From positions 3,681,001 to 3,745,000 of the forward strand of contig NZ_JACHMN010000002.1 of NCBI RefSeq assembly GCF_014204945.1: 64,000 nt of DNA. The letters are read 5' to 3'. The notes under the pieces were generated by a model. The model ran no database searches, was not told the DNA's origin, and was given only the letters and a program-made list of their open reading frames with translations. How positions within the stretch are numbered: position 1 is the stretch's first letter; each line of letters begins with the position of its first letter. A program made the translations under genes and the position numbers. This document shows, in pieces, positions 17,620 through 27,800 of this stretch. This stretch comes from Allocatelliglobosispora scoriae (GTDB lineage: Bacteria; Actinomycetota; Actinomycetes; Mycobacteriales; Micromonosporaceae).

Positions 17620-18283
17620 AACCGACCCCGCGTACCGTCCGGATGATCGTGCCCGCCTCGCCGAGCTTGCCCCGCACCTGGGCCACGTGCACGTCGACCG
17701 TACGGGTGCCGGCGTGCGAGGCGTAACCCCAGACCGCGCTGAGCAGCTCCTCCCGGCTGAAGACCCGACCGGGCCGGGTCATCAGGTGGCTGAGCAGATC
17801 GAACTCGGTGGCGGTCAGCACAACGGGTGTGCCGTCGACGGTGACCACCCGGGTCGACGGGTCGAGGTGCACCCCGCCGAGGGCGCGGCTGCGATCGGGC
17901 TCCGTGGTCGTGCCGCTGCGCCGCAGGACTGCCTTGAGCCGGGCGACGAGCTCGCGCGGGCTGAAGGGTTTGGTGACGTAGTCGTCGGCGCCGAGTTCGA
18001 GGCCGACGATCCGGTCGACCTCGTCGTCGCGGGCGGTGAGGAAGATGACCGGAGTCCAGTCACCGGCGGCGCGCAGCCGTCGGCAGATCTCCGTACCGTC
18101 GATGCCGGGCAGGGAGATGTCGAGGATGCACGCGACGGGTCGCAGCCGTTGTGCCGCTGCGATTCCCGCCAGTCCGTCGTGCTCGATATGGCAGCCGAAG
18201 CCGTCACGCTGGAGATAGAGCCGCACCAGGTCGGCGATGGATCGCTCGTCCTCGACGACGAGGACGAGCCCCTTCTCGGTCAC
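17606..18283 (-). CDS. OmpR/PhoB-family response regulator
   Basis: 225 residues. The receiver has the acidic pair in LVVEDERS, the phospho-acceptor aspartate in CILDISLPGIDG and the conserved lysine in YVTKPFSPREL. The C-terminal winged helix (about 130-223) contains LTATEFDLLSHLMTRPGRVFSREELL and the recognition helix TRTVDVHVAQVRGKLG. It is the first gene of the pair with the HisKA kinase. Targets are not visible; no direct-repeat operator is obvious upstream, only a repeat-family copy. Confidence 0.94.
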   Translation of the reverse strand: MTEKGLVLVVEDERSIADLVRLYLQRDGFGCHIEHDGLAGIAAAQRLRPVACILDISLPGIDGTEICRRLRAAGDWTPVIFLTARDDEVDRIVGLELGADDYVTKPFSPRELVARLKAVLRRSGTTTEPDRSRALGGVHLDPSTRVVTVDGTPVVLTATEFDLLSHLMTRPGRVFSREELLSAVWGYASHAGTRTVDVHVAQVRGKLGEAGTIIRTVRGVGYAAG

Positions 18284-18329
18284 GCCGACACTCTAAGCCA
18301 GCCCGGGCCGAGGAGTGTCGGGGTCAAGA

Positions 18330-18364
18330 CCAAGATCGTCGCAACTCTTGAAGAGTTGGTCCTA
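18330..18364. repeat. Dispersed palindromic repeat, copy 2
   Basis: This single copy reads CCAAGATCGTCG then CAACTCTTGAAGAGTTGG then TCCTA. It carries one substitution (GTCG for GCCG) relative to the other copies. It lies between the start of the response regulator gene and the 3' end of the minus-strand gene at 18377, so it is again at a gene end. Confidence 0.7.
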
Positions 18365-18376
18365 AAGGGGTGCGGT

Positions 18377-18796
18377 CTAGAAGGCGCCGACCGGCGACAG
18401 CAGCGAGTCGTTGCGCTGCGCGCCGAGTACTCGGGGCTTGAAGACGTGGCTGAAGAGCGCGTCGAGGTGCCACACCTGCTTCGGGTGGTTGACCTTGACC
18501 AGGAACCGCTCCCGGATCCCGTCGACAGCGGTCGCTGCGAACTCGACGGCGGAGAGGCGCTGGTCCGGGTGCCACACGACGTTGCCCAGGTGGCGCAGCT
18601 CGGTGTTGAGGTGCAGCCGCAGGCGGTGGGTGAGCCAGCTCTCCTGGGTCAACACCAGCCGGCGATAGGTGAGCACCATCAGGTACTCGCGGCCCAGCGG
18701 GCGGTCCGGGCGCACACAGCGTGCGACCAGAACGGCGGGGTCGTCGTGTTCGATGCAGCGGCGCAGAACGGGCATGTGCCTGCTGACGGTCGGCAT
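18377..18796 (-). CDS. Conserved-looking protein of unknown function
   Basis: About 139 residues from MPTVSRHMPVLRRC. It is compact and soluble, with a patterned core (REYLMVLTYRRLVLTQES, LRHLGNVVWHPDQRLSAVEF, KVNHPKQVWHLDALFSHVF) suggesting a small alpha/beta or PH-like barrel fold. I do not recognise a family. The longest frame runs to 18976, but its N-terminus is Cys/Arg-rich and looks non-coding. An ATG at 18850 is an alternative. It is separated from the response regulator by a repeat and is divergent from the GT2 gene. No function is proposed. Confidence 0.65.
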   Translation of the reverse strand: MPTVSRHMPVLRRCIEHDDPAVLVARCVRPDRPLGREYLMVLTYRRLVLTQESWLTHRLRLHLNTELRHLGNVVWHPDQRLSAVEFAATAVDGIRERFLVKVNHPKQVWHLDALFSHVFKPRVLGAQRNDSLLSPVGAF

Positions 18797-19008
18797 CGTG
18801 AGGCCGGCCTCGGAGGTTGCGGGGAGGAACGTTCGTGAGAACACATCCATGAAAATCCCAACGACGCAACTTGCATTTTGACACTGGGCCCTTCGCCGAG
18901 TGGCCGTTGGGCAGCAGTCAGGAGCGGTTGCAGAGGTCAAAGTGCATCCTGTTGGGCAGCGGGTTAAGCTGGGCAACGATTTGTCGGCGACGTTGTGGAG
19001 ATCGTGCC

Positions 19009-19707
19009 GTGAAGCTTTCCATTCTCATGCCGGTCTACAACGAAGAAGAACGGCTCGCCGAGGCGCTGAAGCAGGCCCTCGCCGTCGACTATCCGTGTGA
19101 CATCGAGCTGGTCGTCGTCAACGACGGCAGCGCCGACGCCACCGCCGAGATCCTCAACGGTTGGGACGACCCACGGTTGCGCCCGATCCACCACGAGCGC
19201 AACGCGGGCAAGGGCGCGGCGATCAAGACCGCCGTCGCCTCCGCCACCGGCGACTACATGGTGATCCTCGACGCCGACCTGGAGTACGACCCCCAGGACA
19301 TCCCGCGGCTGCTCGTCCCCGTGCTGGACGGCAAGGCCAAGATCGTCTATGGCAATCGCAGCTTCGGCGGCCACAGCGCCTTCTCGTTCTGGTATGTCAT
19401 GGGCAACAAGGGCGTCACGCTCTTCGCCAACGTGCTCTACAACTCCTACATCGGCGACCTGGAGACCTGCTTCAAGCTGATGCCGCTGGAGCTCTACCGG
19501 TCGCTCGGGATCAAGTCGAAGGGCTTCGGCATGGAAGCCGAGGTCACCGGCAAGCTGCTGCGCCGCAAGCTGCGCCCCTACGAGGTGCCGATCAGCTACC
19601 ACGCCCGCACCCGCGAGGAGGGCAAGAAGATCACCGCGATGGACGGTGTCGAGGCCCTGCTGATCCTCACCCGCGAGCGCTTCCGCCCGCGCCCCAAGAA
19701 GAAGTAA
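19009..19707 (+). CDS. GT2-family glycosyltransferase
   Basis: 232 residues from the GTG at 19009, preceded by GTGGAG at 8 nt. The GT-A fold has SILMPVYNEEERL, VVVNDGSADAT, the Lys-rich NAGKGAAIKTA and the metal-binding VILDADLEYD. YGNRSF and the acceptor-site GDLETCFKLMP resemble the dolichol-phosphate-mannose-synthase/DPMS-like group. There are no C-terminal membrane helices, so it is a soluble or peripheral enzyme. It probably charges a polyprenyl phosphate or surface glycan. The tail is basic (RPRPKKK). It overlaps the convergent oxidoreductase by 41 bp. Confidence 0.9.
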   Translation: MKLSILMPVYNEEERLAEALKQALAVDYPCDIELVVVNDGSADATAEILNGWDDPRLRPIHHERNAGKGAAIKTAVASATGDYMVILDADLEYDPQDIPRLLVPVLDGKAKIVYGNRSFGGHSAFSFWYVMGNKGVTLFANVLYNSYIGDLETCFKLMPLELYRSLGIKSKGFGMEAEVTGKLLRRKLRPYEVPISYHARTREEGKKITAMDGVEALLILTRERFRPRPKKK

Positions 19708-20629
19708 GCAGGACCTTTCCGAGGTGGTCGCTGCTCGCGACCACCTCCTGCGCCGCCTTCGCCTCGGTCATCGGCATCGTCCTGTCGATCACAGGCCGGA
19801 TCGCGCCCGCCTCGATCAGCGGCCACACATCGCGCTCCACCCCGGCGACGATCGCCGACTTCTCCGCCGACGGCCGCGAGCGCAGCGTCGTGCCGAAGAC
19901 GCTCGCCCGCTTCGCGAGCAGCGTCCCCAGGTCAAGCTCCGCGGACCTGCCGCCCTGCATGCCGATCACCACCAGCCGGCCGTTCCCGGCCAGGGCCGCG
20001 AGATTCTTCGCCAGGTACGCCGCACCCATGATGTCGAGCACCACATCCGCCCCGACGCCGGTGAAGTCATCGGTGCGGTAATCGAGCGTCACGTCGGCAC
20101 CGAGCGCTTTCAACGCCGCATGCTTCTCAGACCGGGCGGTCGTCAGCACCCGGGCGCCGAGGGCCTTGGCGTACTGGATGGCGAAGGTGCCGATGCCACT
20201 GCCGCCGCCGTGGATCAGGATCGTCTCGCCCGCGCGCAGACCCGCCACCATCGTGAGGTTGGACCAGACCGTGCAGGCCACCTCGGGCAGGCCCGCCGCA
20301 TCGATGAGGCTGACGCCCTTCGGGATCGGCAACACGTGCTCGGCGTCGACGGCGGTGCTGGTGGCGTACCCACCTCCGGGGAGGAGGGCGCAGACTTCCT
20401 CGCCGACCCGCCACCGGCCGGACCCGGTCGCCACCACGCCGGAGCACTCCATGCCCGGGTAGGGCGACGCGCCCTTCGGCGGTGGGTATTTCCCGGCGAC
20501 CTGGAGCAGGTCCGCCCGGTTGATCCCGGCCGCGGCGACGTCGATGAGCACCTCGCCCGGGGCGGGCGCCGCATCCGGCACCTCTTCCCAGATGAGCGAG
20601 CCGGGGGTGGGATTCGTCATGGCGTGCAC
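19667..20629 (-). CDS. Quinone oxidoreductase-like MDR-family dehydrogenase
   Basis: 320 residues. The catalytic domain has AAGINRADLLQVAGKYPPP and PGMECSGVV, and the Rossmann fold has ILIHGGGSGIGTFAIQYAKA. The ligands of structural and catalytic zinc are absent, as in the zinc-independent NADPH:quinone reductase/PIG3 branch. The GTG at 20629 has GGAG 7 nt upstream; the ATG at 20620 lacks one. It probably reduces quinones or enones with NADPH. It is divergent from the MFS gene with 26 bp between starts, so both may share a regulator. Confidence 0.9.
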   Translation of the reverse strand: MHAMTNPTPGSLIWEEVPDAAPAPGEVLIDVAAAGINRADLLQVAGKYPPPKGASPYPGMECSGVVATGSGRWRVGEEVCALLPGGGYATSTAVDAEHVLPIPKGVSLIDAAGLPEVACTVWSNLTMVAGLRAGETILIHGGGSGIGTFAIQYAKALGARVLTTARSEKHAALKALGADVTLDYRTDDFTGVGADVVLDIMGAAYLAKNLAALAGNGRLVVIGMQGGRSAELDLGTLLAKRASVFGTTLRSRPSAEKSAIVAGVERDVWPLIEAGAIRPVIDRTMPMTEAKAAQEVVASSDHLGKVLLTSSWGAGGSARG

Positions 20630-20655
20630 GAAGGGGCTCCCTCTACTGTCGATGC

Positions 20656-21861
20656 GTGAAGGCCGCCAACCGCTGGACCATGCTCATCCTGGGGATGTCG
20701 GCACAGGCCGCGGGGTCGGCGTTCATGTACGGTATCCCGTTCCTCGTCCCGGATCTGCGCTCCGCGCTCGGACTTGATCTCGCCGAGGTCGGCCTGATCG
20801 TCAGCGCACCCTCCGTCGGCATGGTGCTCACGCTGGTCGCGTGGGGTGCTGCCGCCGACCGGTGGGGTGAGCGGCTCGTCATGAGCATCGGACTCGGGAT
20901 CGCCGGTGTCTTCGCCGTCCTCGCCGCCACGACCACCTCGCTGCTGCCGCTCGGGTTGGTGCTGGTGGTCGCCGGTGCGGCCGCGTCCAGCGTCGTCTCC
21001 GCCAGCGGGCGGGTCGTGCTCGGATGGTTCCCGCCGGAGCGCCGGGGCATCGCGATGGCGTGGCGGCAGACCGCGCACCCGCTCGGAGTCACGATCGCCG
21101 GGTTCATGCTGCCGCCCGTCGCCGCGGCCTGGGGGATCGGCGCGGCGTTCCTCTCACTCGGCGGGCTCTGTCTCGTGGCCACCCTGCTGGTGGTGCTCTT
21201 CGTCGTCGACCCGCCTCGGCATCAGGTGCAGGGGGCGGTCTCGGTCAATCCCTATCGGCGGCCGATCCTCTACCGGATCCACACCTCGGCGGCTCTGCAC
21301 GTGGTGGGACAGTTCACCGTGGCGGCGTTCGGACCGGTCTACCTCGTCTATCGGGGCTGGTCACCGGCGGCGGCCGGGGCGGTCTTCGCCATCGCGGGGT
21401 TCGCCGGGGCCGCGACCCGGTTGGCGGCGGGGCGGTGGTCCGATGCGATCGGGGACCGGCTGTCGCCGGTGAAGTGGCTGGCTCTGGCGAACGGCGCCGC
21501 GCTGCTGGCGACCGCTGTGTTCCTGCCCACGTCGGTGGGGGCCGTGCTGGTCATCATCGCGTCGATCATGAATGTGAGTACCAACGGGCTGACGTTCACC
21601 GCTGCTGCGGAGATCGCGGGGCAGTCGTGGGCCGGGCGGACGCTGGGGGTCCACACCACGGCGCAGAACGCGATCGGGGCCGTGGCGGGGCCGGTGATGG
21701 GGTCGGTGATCGCTGCGCGGGGGTTCGGGGTGGGGTTCGCGGTGGCTGCGGTCTTCCCTGTGATGGCTGCGGTTGCCGTTTGGACACGGCGGAGGCCGTC
21801 GGTTCCGGTGGAGGGGCGCACGTCTGGCACACTGGTGGGTAGTTCTGGAGGGTTCGCCTAG
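20656..21861 (+). CDS. MFS transporter
   Basis: 401 residues, 12 predicted helices, GTG start (VKAANRWTMLILGM). The loop between helices 2 and 3 has WGAAADRWGER, matching the MFS motif G-x3-D-R. WRQTAHPLGVTIAGF in helix 5 resembles antiporter motif C positions. It could be a nitrate/sugar/drug-type MFS; the substrate is unknown. The last 15 nt of the coding region overlap the following tRNA-Ser gene. Codon use in the 3' part is noticeably less GC3-rich with long G runs. Confidence 0.88.
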   Translation: MKAANRWTMLILGMSAQAAGSAFMYGIPFLVPDLRSALGLDLAEVGLIVSAPSVGMVLTLVAWGAAADRWGERLVMSIGLGIAGVFAVLAATTTSLLPLGLVLVVAGAAASSVVSASGRVVLGWFPPERRGIAMAWRQTAHPLGVTIAGFMLPPVAAAWGIGAAFLSLGGLCLVATLLVVLFVVDPPRHQVQGAVSVNPYRRPILYRIHTSAALHVVGQFTVAAFGPVYLVYRGWSPAAAGAVFAIAGFAGAATRLAAGRWSDAIGDRLSPVKWLALANGAALLATAVFLPTSVGAVLVIIASIMNVSTNGLTFTAAAEIAGQSWAGRTLGVHTTAQNAIGAVAGPVMGSVIAARGFGVGFAVAAVFPVMAAVAVWTRRRPSVPVEGRTSGTLVGSSGGFA

Positions 21862-21936
21862 TGGCCGATGGCGGCGGTCTTGAAAACCGCTAGGGTCTCA
21901 AAGCCCTCAAGGGTTCGAATCCCTTACCCTCTGCCA
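21847..21936 (+). tRNA. tRNA-Ser(TGA)
   Basis: The acceptor GGAGGGT pairs with ACCCTCT (one G-U). The anticodon stem GCGGT/ACCGC encloses loop CTTGAAA with anticodon TGA. A long class II variable arm and a T-arm GGGTTCGAATCCC follow, then an encoded CCA. The first 15 nt coincide with the end of the upstream MFS gene. Confidence 0.95.
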
Positions 21937-21958
21937 GGGACCAGCAGAAATGCAGGTC

Positions 21959-21993
21959 AGGGCCGGTATCCACAGTCTGTGGATACCGGCCCT
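21959..21993 (+). terminator. Terminator after tRNA-Ser(TGA)
   Basis: A perfect 15-bp stem (21959-21973 with 21979-21993, arms starting AGGGCCGGTATCCAC) has a 5-nt loop and is followed by TCTTC. It lies 22 bp after the tRNA and 28 bp before the convergent secreted-protein gene, so it may serve both. Confidence 0.8.
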
Positions 21994-22021
21994 TCTTCGT
22001 AGGCGTCCATGGCGGCTGGGT

Positions 22022-24484
22022 TCAGCCGAGCACCTTGACGGCTCCAGGGACCTTCACATCGATGCTGGACAGAGCTCGACCCGCTATCGCGGCGGCCGGC
22101 CCGGACCCGCCGGGGGAGCTGGCGGTCCCGACGTAGAGGTAGAAGGTTCCCACGACGTCGACCAGGACGTTCGCCTGCCCAGCGTGGTTGTAGACATTGA
22201 AGGCGTTCGCCGGACCGATCGCGGTGATCGCCGCGTTGGGCACCGTCTGTCCTGCCGCCGGGTTGAGATTGCTGACCGTCGGCTGCCCGATCCCGTCAAT
22301 GCCGTCCGGCCACAGGGTGAGGTAGGTGCCGCTCGTCGGCGCGACAGCCGTCACGTTCAGAGCCAGCGCCTTCATCGGCCCGGTGGCGAGCGAGCCGGGC
22401 GCTGTGATCGTCGCGGTCGCGCGGGGGCCCAGAGCGTCGGGTACGCCGAGCCCGGACCGCGTGTCCGCGATGCGTACCGGTGGTCGCGGTGTGAAGCGCA
22501 GCCCGTCCGGCAGTGTGCTGTCGTCGATGACGCCCACGATGTCCACGAGCAGATGCGTGTCCGCCGAGGTGTAGACCCCGATGGACGGCAGTCCGGTCGC
22601 GAGACCGCAGTCCGCGCAGTTGACGACGGGCACGATCGCGAAGTTGGGCACATTGCTGCCCTTAGCGAAGTTCAACGTCGACGTGTCGGGCCGGGTCCAC
22701 TGCGATCCGGTCCAGGCGGTGAGGTAGCCGGAACCGGTCGGGCTGACGGCGGTGATGTTCACCGCGACCGCCCGGATGCTGGGGTCGACCCCGGCGCCGT
22801 AGCTGAAGGGGATGTTGGCGTAGTAACCGGCCGGCAGGCGTACGCCCCAATCGGTTCGGGTGTCGAGCAGGCGCTGCGGCTTCACCGGGTGGTACTGGCC
22901 GCCCAACCCGGTGGGACCCCATCTGTCGGGACCGTTGCCGTAGTAGCCCACCACGTCGGCGATGATCTGGGTCTTGCCGCTGTGCTGGTAGATGTCCACC
23001 TTGCCGTCATCGCTCACCGCGACGGTGACGGAGTTGGCGATCGTTGCGCCCTTGGTGAAGTTGAGCGCGGAGGTCGTCGGCCGAGTCGTTCCCGTGGGGT
23101 AGATGGTCAGGAAGCTCGACGCGGTCGCCCCCGTGACCGTCACGTTGAGCACGACAGCCCCGACTCCGTTCGCCGGCACTCCCGCTCGCCCGGTGACCTT
23201 CAGGTGGATCACCTTGCCCGCCCCGACCGGAGCCTTTGCGGCACCGACGCCGAATCGGGTGTCGAGGGTGCGCTGCGGCTCGGTGAGGTGGAACAGGCCG
23301 TGTCCGCCGATGTAGCCCCACAGGCTCATCTGCACCGTCTTCGGCGAGGTCAGGCTGTTGTCGGGGATGAACAACGTGGCGGTCTGGCTGCCCGTCGCCG
23401 TCGGTTTCGGTCGGATGGAGATCTGGCAGCTCTCCTGGACGGCGATGGTCTTGCCCGAGCACCCGTCGGACGCGATCACGAATGCTTCGGGGGTGGCGCC
23501 ACCCATGTAGGCGGTGCCGAAGGTGACGGGCAGGGAACCGTTGGCCGTCACGGTGACGGTCTGAGGTTCGCCCTCCATCCCGAGGTACTCGGTGTTCCAG
23601 GTGAAGTTCCACGGCGACAGGTCGACCGTACGCGGATCGGTACCCGTGACCTGGACCACCACAGGACGCTTGCCGTAGCCGGTGTTGTCCGGCAGCTCGA
23701 GGAATGCGGTTTCGGTCTCAGCCCGGACCGGGGCCGCTTGAAAGGTCAGGTAGCAGGTCTCGCCGTAGGGGAGGGTGGTGCCCGAGCAGGTATCGGTGAG
23801 CAGCGAGAAGCTGTCCGCCGTGCCGTAGACGGGCTTGAACGACGCCTGCCCGAAGATGATCGGCTTGCTGCCGGTCGATGTCACCGTGAACGTCTTGGCC
23901 GCGCTCGTGCCGATGGGCAGGTTCGGAAACGTGTGGCGGTTCAGACTCATCGCCGCGCCGACGTAACCCAGGCTGGAGTTCCAGCGGACCTCGCCGTGCA
24001 GGTCCTTGCCGCCGGTCTGGCACTGGATGGCGAACTCCGCGGCCAGACCGGTCAGGGTGTTGCTGTGCGGATCGCGGACGACCTCCTTCACCGTGACCCA
24101 TCCGGGCCACTCGGGGCAGGTCGAGCCCTGTTGAGTGAGGTGGAGCTTCGCGTAGGTGCTCGTCGCGGTGCCGCGCAGCTCGTAGGTCGAGCCGGCGGTC
24201 CACCCGCCTGTCGGCGGCGTCAGGTCCAGCGTCCAGAAATCCGTGCCGCGATCGGTCCGGAAGCTCAGCCCATCACCGTTCACCGCCTGGGCGGTGAAGG
24301 TCGAACCGTTGCTCGGAGTGAAGGTCTTCGGGCCGTCGAACACCCCCCACGACAAATAGTTGCCGTCGAGGAAGAGTGCCGTGTAGGGCGCCGTCGGCGC
24401 TGCCGCCGCTGCCGCGGTCGGCGTGATGAACAGGGCGACCGCCAGGAGAAGCGCGGACGCCACAGCGCCTCGAACAAAGCGCAA
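22022..24484 (-). CDS. Secreted repeat protein (choice-of-anchor-D-like plus three 'LDTR/DVVGYY' repeats)
   Basis: 820 residues with a Sec signal peptide (MRFVRGAVASALLLAVALF, cleavage near AAAAA). Residues 30-180 are a unique beta-rich domain. Residues 180-400 hold two Ig-like 'CSGTT/CSGKT' modules of the choice-of-anchor-D type, each with a Cys pair. The C-terminal 420 residues are three tandem modules, each with RLLDTR-like, VVLNVT-like, SALNF and DVVGYY/DIVG/DVVGTF landmarks. These modules are common in large actinobacterial exported proteins. No catalytic motif is visible; it may be adhesive or wall-associated. The start region and hydrophobic leader are clear. Confidence 0.85.
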   Translation of the reverse strand: MRFVRGAVASALLLAVALFITPTAAAAAAPTAPYTALFLDGNYLSWGVFDGPKTFTPSNGSTFTAQAVNGDGLSFRTDRGTDFWTLDLTPPTGGWTAGSTYELRGTATSTYAKLHLTQQGSTCPEWPGWVTVKEVVRDPHSNTLTGLAAEFAIQCQTGGKDLHGEVRWNSSLGYVGAAMSLNRHTFPNLPIGTSAAKTFTVTSTGSKPIIFGQASFKPVYGTADSFSLLTDTCSGTTLPYGETCYLTFQAAPVRAETETAFLELPDNTGYGKRPVVVQVTGTDPRTVDLSPWNFTWNTEYLGMEGEPQTVTVTANGSLPVTFGTAYMGGATPEAFVIASDGCSGKTIAVQESCQISIRPKPTATGSQTATLFIPDNSLTSPKTVQMSLWGYIGGHGLFHLTEPQRTLDTRFGVGAAKAPVGAGKVIHLKVTGRAGVPANGVGAVVLNVTVTGATASSFLTIYPTGTTRPTTSALNFTKGATIANSVTVAVSDDGKVDIYQHSGKTQIIADVVGYYGNGPDRWGPTGLGGQYHPVKPQRLLDTRTDWGVRLPAGYYANIPFSYGAGVDPSIRAVAVNITAVSPTGSGYLTAWTGSQWTRPDTSTLNFAKGSNVPNFAIVPVVNCADCGLATGLPSIGVYTSADTHLLVDIVGVIDDSTLPDGLRFTPRPPVRIADTRSGLGVPDALGPRATATITAPGSLATGPMKALALNVTAVAPTSGTYLTLWPDGIDGIGQPTVSNLNPAAGQTVPNAAITAIGPANAFNVYNHAGQANVLVDVVGTFYLYVGTASSPGGSGPAAAIAGRALSSIDVKVPGAVKVLG

Positions 24485-24809
24485 GAGTGCCCCCGTGGTA
24501 GTGGTGTGATTACTTGATCATTCCGAACCTAGGGCAGCGATCGGGCACTGGCAATCGGGCGTTCGTCGAGGCCGCGGCGCTACTTCGTTGGCAGGATCTC
24601 GAATTCCGCCCCGGTACGCAGGACCCGCCCGAGGAGGACGGGTCGGCCCGGTGCCGGCCGGCGATAGGCGACGACTCATATGAACCCCTGATTGCCGTGA
24701 CGTGAATCCGCAAGGGGAGGGCAAGGGCGGCAAAGGGCTTACATCGACTAGTGCCTTTGGTTGGCTCGGGGCGCCGCATCAAGCGGCTCACCTACCCCCA
24801 GGAGCCGAA
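24485..24809. other. Divergent intergenic region
   Basis: 325 bp between two divergently transcribed exported-protein genes. It must hold both promoters. A CAGGAG ribosome site precedes the plus-strand ATG. I see no tRNA, convincing small ORF, repeat-family copy or clear operator palindrome. Confidence 0.5.
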
Positions 24810-27800
24810 ATGATTCGCAGAACGGTGACGGCCGGGTTATCCCTGGCCGTGATCGCCGGGATGACGGTGGTGCTGGCCGCACAGGCCACCTCCGCTGCCC
24901 CGCCGAAGGCCACGCCAGTGCCGAACCCGCTCGCCCTCGCGCTCAACGCCGCCGACCGGGCCGCCGCCAGCGGCCTCGACGCGCTGGCGAAGGGCCCGAA
25001 CGAGCAGTACGACCGCCACATGGTCACGCCATGGGTCAACGGCCTCTACTCGATCGCCTACCAGCGCACCTACCGCGGCCTGCCGGTCGTCGGTGGAGAC
25101 GCCGCGGTTCTCGCGGACGGCCAGGGTGCCGTCCGCGCCATCGCCGCCGCGACCTCCGCGAAAATCTCCATCGGTACGCTGCCGTCCGTCACCGCCGCCA
25201 CCGCCGAGCAGGCGAGCCGGGCTCGACTGCCCAAGGTGGACAGTGTCGAGTCGCGCCGCCTCGTGGTGCACGTGAAGGACGACACGCCTCGCCTCGCCTG
25301 GGAGACCGTGCTCGTCGGGCGGACCGCGACGGCCCCGAGCCACCTGCACGTCTTCGTCGACGCGCGCTCCGGTGCGGTGCTCGCGCAGCGCGACGACGTG
25401 GTGGCCGGCACGGGTACGGGCAAGTGGAACGGCCCGAACCCGCTGACGATCGCGACCACCCAGTCGGGCAGCACCTACTCGCTGCGCGACCCGGCCCACT
25501 CGACCCTGTCCTGTGGCGACTACGCCAACAGCACGGTCTTCTCGGGCTCGGACGACGTCTGGGGCAACGGTGTCGGCACCAGCAAGGAGACCGGCTGCGT
25601 CGACGTGATGTACGCGGCGCAGAAGCAGTGGGACATGCTGGTCAACTGGCTGGGCCGCAACGGGCACAACGGCAACGGCGGCAGCTGGCCGACGCTGGTC
25701 GGCCTCGGCGAGGTCAACGCGTACTGGGACGGGTCGCGGATCACGATCGGCCGCAACCAGGCCAGCGAGTGGATCTCGGCGATGGATGTCGTGGGCCACG
25801 AGTACGGCCACGGCATCGACCAGAACACCCCCGGCGGCACGTCCCAGGAGGCCGGGCTCGGTGAGGGCACCGGTGACATCTTCGGTGCGCTGACGGAGGC
25901 CTACGCCAACCAGTCGTCCGCCTATGACCCGCCGGACTTCACGGTCGGCGAGGAGATCAACCTCACCGGCAACGGTCCGATCCGCAACATGTACAACCCG
26001 TCCCTCGTCGGCGGCGACCCCAACTGCTACTCGTCGTCCATCCCGGGCACCGAGGTGCACGCGGCGGCCGGTCCGCTGAACCACTGGTTCTACCTGCTCT
26101 CCGAGGGCAACGCCCCCGGTGGCGGCAAGCCGAGCAGCCCGATCTGCTCCGGCGGACCGTCGTCGGTGACGGGTGTCGGCATCCAGACCGCGGGCAAGAT
26201 CTTCTATGGCGGCATGCTGCTCAAGACGAGCGGCATGACCTACAAGAAGTACCGCATCGCCACCCTCACGGCGGCGAAGAACCTGGACTCGACCTGCAAC
26301 CTCTACAACCGCACGAAGGACGCGTGGAACGCGATCACGCTGCCGGCCCAGTCCGGTGAGCCGACCTGCACGGCGCAGAGCAGCGACTTCACCATCGCGA
26401 CCAGCCCCACCTCGGGCACGGTGCAGCCGGGCAACTCGGTCACCTCGACCGTCTCCACCACCACGATCGGCACGGCGCAGACGGTCAACCTGTCCGCGTC
26501 GGGCGCGCCCTCGGGTGTCACGGTCTCCTTCAGCCCGTCGTCGGTGACCTCGGGCAACAGCTCCACGATGACTGTCGCTGCGTCGGCCGGTGCGGCCGCC
26601 GGGACCTACACGATCACCGTGACGGGTACGGGCAGCGTCACGCACACGGCTCAGTACACCCTGACGGTGGGCACGGTCTCCCAGAACGACTTCTCGATCG
26701 GGCTCAACCCGGGCTCGGGCAACGTCGCGCCGGGCGCCTCGACCACCTCGACGGTCAACACGGCCACGACGAGCGGTTCGGCGCAGACGGTCAGCCTCTC
26801 CGCGTCGGGTGCTCCGTCGGGTGTGACGGTCTCGTTCAGCCCGTCGTCGGTGACCTCCGGCAACAGCTCCACGATGACCGTCGCCGCGGCGGCGAGCACG
26901 ACCGCCGGGACCTACACCATCACGGTCACCGGTTCGGGCAGCGTGAGCCGCACCGCTCAGTACACGCTGACCGTCGGCACGGTGTCGGGCGGTGTCCCGG
27001 ACATCAACGTCGCCAACGTCCAGGCGCACCTGACCCAGCTCCAGACGATCGCCACCAACAACGGCGGCAACCGGCGGTCCACGACCAACGGCTACCTCCA
27101 GTCGGTCGCGTACGTGAAGGGCAAACTGCAGACGGCGGGCTACACCGTCACCGAGCAGCCCTGCACCTCGGGCTGCACCGCCGGTGCCGGTCCGAACCTG
27201 ATCGCCGAGTGGCCGCAGGGCAACGCCGACAACGTCTACATGTTCGGCGCCCACCTCGACAGCGTCTCGGCCGGTCCGGGCATGAACGACAACGGTTCGG
27301 GCTCCGCGGCACTGCTGGAGAACGCGCTGGTGCTCGCCGCGACCAACCCGACGATGACCAACCGGATCCGGTTCGGCTGGTGGACGGATGAGGAGCAGGG
27401 CCTCAACGGCTCCGAGTTCTACGCCAACTCCCTCTCGTCGGCCAACCGCGCCAAGATCAAGGCGTACTACAACTTCGACATGATCGCGTCGAAGAACGGT
27501 GGCTACTTCATCAACAACGTCAACTCCACCGCTTCCGCGCCGATGAAGGCCTACTGGACCTCGCTCGGCCTGGCTCCGGAGGAGAACGTCGAGGGGCAGG
27601 GCCGCTCGGACGACGCGTCGTTCCAGGCGGTCGGCATCCCCACCTCGGGTTATGCCATGGGTGCCAGCGCCACGAAGACGTCGGCTCAGGCGACGAAGTG
27701 GGGCGGCACGGCCGGAGCCGCGTACGACTCCTGCTACCACTCGTCCTGCGACACCACCACCAACATCAACGCCACCGGCCTGAACCGTGCGGCCGACGGT

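Noticed and set aside
18797-18976. N-terminal extension of the 18377 gene
   Set aside because: It is Cys/Arg-rich and unlike the rest of the protein; a plain ATG fits better.
21950-24517. 855-codon plus-strand frame over the secreted repeat protein
   Set aside because: It is low-complexity Arg/Gly-rich and mirrors the minus-strand gene, which has a signal peptide and repeats.
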